Source: Chaunax sp. Z400
Lineage: Eukaryota; Chordata; Actinopteri; Lophiiformes; Chaunacidae
DNA: 64,000 nt
Direction: 5' to 3'
Assembly: GCA_037577475.1 (NCBI GenBank)
Contig: CM075197.1
Coordinates: 22,803,650 to 22,867,649, forward strand
Positions 61,447 to 64,000 of this stretch are shown piece by piece (position 1 is the stretch's first letter; the number at the start of each line of letters is the position of its first letter). The position numbers and the translations under genes are program-made. Below the pieces are notes generated by a model. It was not told where the DNA came from and did not search any database. It saw nothing but the letters and a program-made list of their open reading frames with translations.

Positions 61447-64000
61447 GGAGCCCGGCTCACTGCTGTTCTGCTTCAGTAAGAGAGCAGCTGGAGACAGGAG
61501 GATGAGAAAGATGCATGTGAGATCTTTTGAGTGTTTTCACATACAGTACTCACAAGGCCAGTTAATCCTAAACATCATCCTGTTATCAGCCACCTGGAGT
61601 CCTCCCATGTTTTTCTCATGTCCTTGTTGGTGATGTTTAATTTTGTCTATTGAGACGTGGGAAACATCACTGTCTTTTATATTTCCAGTGACTTTCCAGT
61701 GATCGATTATGAGGGTGATAATTACATGTATTTTTGAGACATCCATACTAGAGTTTCTGTGACTTCTGTGAGGTTGCACCACCTTAACATTAATTTAATT
61801 GAATTTTTTAGAACAAATTAGTATTGCACCACTAATATGAGCACCAGATGGCAGCAGAATATCATAATATCACTCCTCAAACACACCATCAATACAGTCA
61901 CATTGACCTTTATCAAGCTGGGAAAGACCAGAGCGGTCCACAAGGCATTGCAAAGTATCATCTTTTTCCCAGGCTCATGTTGAGGGAAATTCTTATTTTA
62001 GGGTTTATTATCCAGGTTTATCCAGATAAACTTCCCAACAGAGTCCTCAAATATTATGATGTAAGTGTGTGACAAAGTCATCTTGATTCAAAGACCTGCA
62101 AATACTTTTAACTGCATCTCATCATCAGCTAATGAAAGAACTGAATGATCTAGATGACCTTTGAGTTGGGATCATTTTCACAGCACATACTGTTCCCAAG
62201 ATTAAGAAAGAACTTTCATGGTAAAAAAAAATGTATTAGCATTAAAAGAGAGACAAATCAATGGTTACAAGAAACTCAAGTGTAAAACTAAGATATTTTT
62301 TGATGTCTACATTTGCCTTTCTGAATCTTGTCATCAGTGCTTGAGGCATGTCAAGCAAAGGCATCGCAAAACTCCAAGTAAAAGAAACTAAAGGGAACAC
62401 GGCACATTTTAAAGGGAGAGATTCCAACCACTGCAGCCCAGATCCAGAAGTATCTATTATTATTCTGTTCAAGTAATCCATCACGCTAGTTCTGAGCGGT
62501 GACTGGAAAATATGTGGTGTGATTTCAGGGCAACGTCACGCACACATGTGAGTGACCTTTCACTAGGTGGCGGCAAATCCTGAGGCACAAATCACTACTT
62601 GTCTGTCAGAGTTTGTGTAAAGTCTAAAAGAAACACTTAACATGGTTCTGTGTTGGATGAATTGTCAGCATTGATTGATAGTGATATCGTGAGCAAGTCT
62701 GGTGTCGTTTTCTTAAGGTACTCTAAGTCTCCTGGCTTCTGACCAGTCCAAAGAACGTCCATCTTTGTACAACGTTTTAACAGCCTGGTTTGAAAGAACT
62801 TCTTTTGCTGACAGGAGCGCACCAAGTAGGAATTTCCGGCCATTTTGTTACGTTCCTCCCCCTTAGATGGCATCAGCTTGGCTGCTGTCCCAGAGTCTGT
62901 AGGATAGATAACAGCAGGCCTTGAACCTCTGTCTAAGCCTCCCAAGCATGTTAAATATCTTGAGGGGCTTGACCACAGACGTTCCTGAGCTTTAGGTCTT
63001 TTTATGGGTGACGGTAGGCATCCTTTTTTTTTTTATTATTAAATGCTTTTCTTGTTCCCCATCATGTGTTACTATCCTCGTAGAAGAGGCATTGATAGGC
63101 TTTTGGAGGTATACTGTGTGCAAATTGCTAAAGACTCATGCATGGTGAAGCAACGCTCAAAGGTATGGCTGCACATGCATTAGTTGTCTCTGAATCCATC
63201 CTGACAGGTATACAGCCTTATGGTCCATGTTCTAGCACAGTTGGGCAGCTTCCTGGTACTACATGTGGCTTGCAGTCTCCCTGTGGCCCTGTAATTGCAA
63301 GTGAAGGTTGAGTGGAGGTTCACAGTGGTCTGGAAAAGTCTTTAAAACACCTCCCTAACAAGATCGGCCCTCAGCACCGAGAAAAAACAGACTTCTGAAG
63401 ATCTTACAGTTGCTCAGGGGGAAAGCAAAGATATCCCACATGCACTGCTGCATGTTGCTTTTTTGGGAGAAAAGCAAAGTGTTTGTTGGAAGAGGCGGAG
63501 GCAGCGGGCTGGCTTCGTGTTCTGGGGGGAGATGTATGAAACGGAGCAGTCATGGATTCTGCAATGTGACTGCAGCGAAAGAAGTATCTGGTACTGCTTT
63601 CGGAATGAAAGCATAAGAGCTCCCTCATGTCAGTCCGCTCATGTGTTCAGGAGGACCAGTGCAAGTGAGTCACGTGGGGCTGTGCTATCCCAAACAAACA
63701 CATATAATGAGTGCATGGTGTGCGACAACAAATGTACGCGGCAGGATGTCCCATGTGAGAGCGGTGGGCCGAGGGGAAACAGCTGAAAATGTGTTGTGGT
63801 GGATGTGGTGGAGTTGAAATGTCACGCCATAGCCGGTTAAATGAGGCTACTCTTACTGGGGGCGTTTTCAGCTGAATAAAGCAGAAATGTTTTTTTTGAA
63901 GCTGAGAGTTGTTCTTCACGACATAGTTTGATGTCTGTCAATCCTGTCATCAGCTGAGAAAGAGAAGGAAGCGCTTGCTCTGATGTGACTGAAAATAAAT
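61447..64000. other. Upstream of hsd17b1; no gene recognised
   Basis: The immediate right flank of the hsd17b1 start should contain its 5'UTR and promoter. The remaining 2.5 kb shows short open frames on both strands (for example 63463-63786 +) but no domain, no consistent exon phasing and no RNA gene that I can identify. Confidence 0.45.

Overview
This window is vertebrate nuclear DNA, almost certainly from a teleost fish. Genes are split by GT-AG introns, intergenic DNA is AT-rich with many microsatellites, and several interspersed repeats are of well-known fish types. The encoded proteins are closest in feel to fish orthologues. The gene order ccdc43 - meioc - fzd2 matches the block I recall on human 17q21. 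There are no bacterial, viral or CRISPR features.

Layout, left to right. (1) 1-0.95 kb: last exon and 3'UTR of ccdc43 (+). (2) 2.1-7.0 kb: meioc (-), seven exons, about 772 aa, convergent with ccdc43. (3) 8.5-10.1 kb: intronless fzd2 (+), 540 aa, a Wnt receptor. (4) 10.2-22.4 kb: fzd2 3'UTR, then a long gene-free spacer with microsatellites and interspersed repeats. (5) 22.4-31.2 kb: a myosin light chain kinase gene (+), 17 exons, about 857 aa, Ig-Ig-FN3-kinase-CaM site-Ig, best called mylk5. (6) 33.2-49.8 kb (-): four roughly 4-kb tandem units, each carrying the exons for a neuropilin-type a1+a2 pair of CUB domains. A single recognisable signal-peptide exon (49733-49814) lies outside and upstream of the array. 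(7) 50.5-51.3 kb (-): a small secreted C1q-domain gene. (8) 52.6-56.3 kb (-): coq10b-type coenzyme Q-binding START protein. (9) 59.5-61.4 kb (-): hsd17b1, a steroid 17-beta dehydrogenase of the SDR family. (10) 61.5-64 kb: no gene recognised.

The main discovery candidate is the CUB array. Each cassette (exons 2-5) is 723 coding bases long and starts and ends in phase 1. Cassettes can therefore be spliced to one another and to the lone signal exon without a frame change. The maximal product would be a secreted protein of about 999 aa with eight CUB domains and none of the neuropilin b1/b2, MAM or transmembrane parts. Every cassette end also has both a good splice donor and, eight codons further on, an in-frame stop. 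Two-, four-, six- or eight-CUB forms, or alternative cassette choice, are thus possible. Introns of the four copies are nearly identical, yet the first CUB exon differs by up to 13 of 178 bases. Every one of those differences changes an amino acid, a pattern expected under diversifying selection. I do not recognise this as a described gene.

Exon coordinates were read by eye from splice motifs, reading-frame continuity and family conservation. No search or transcript evidence was available.
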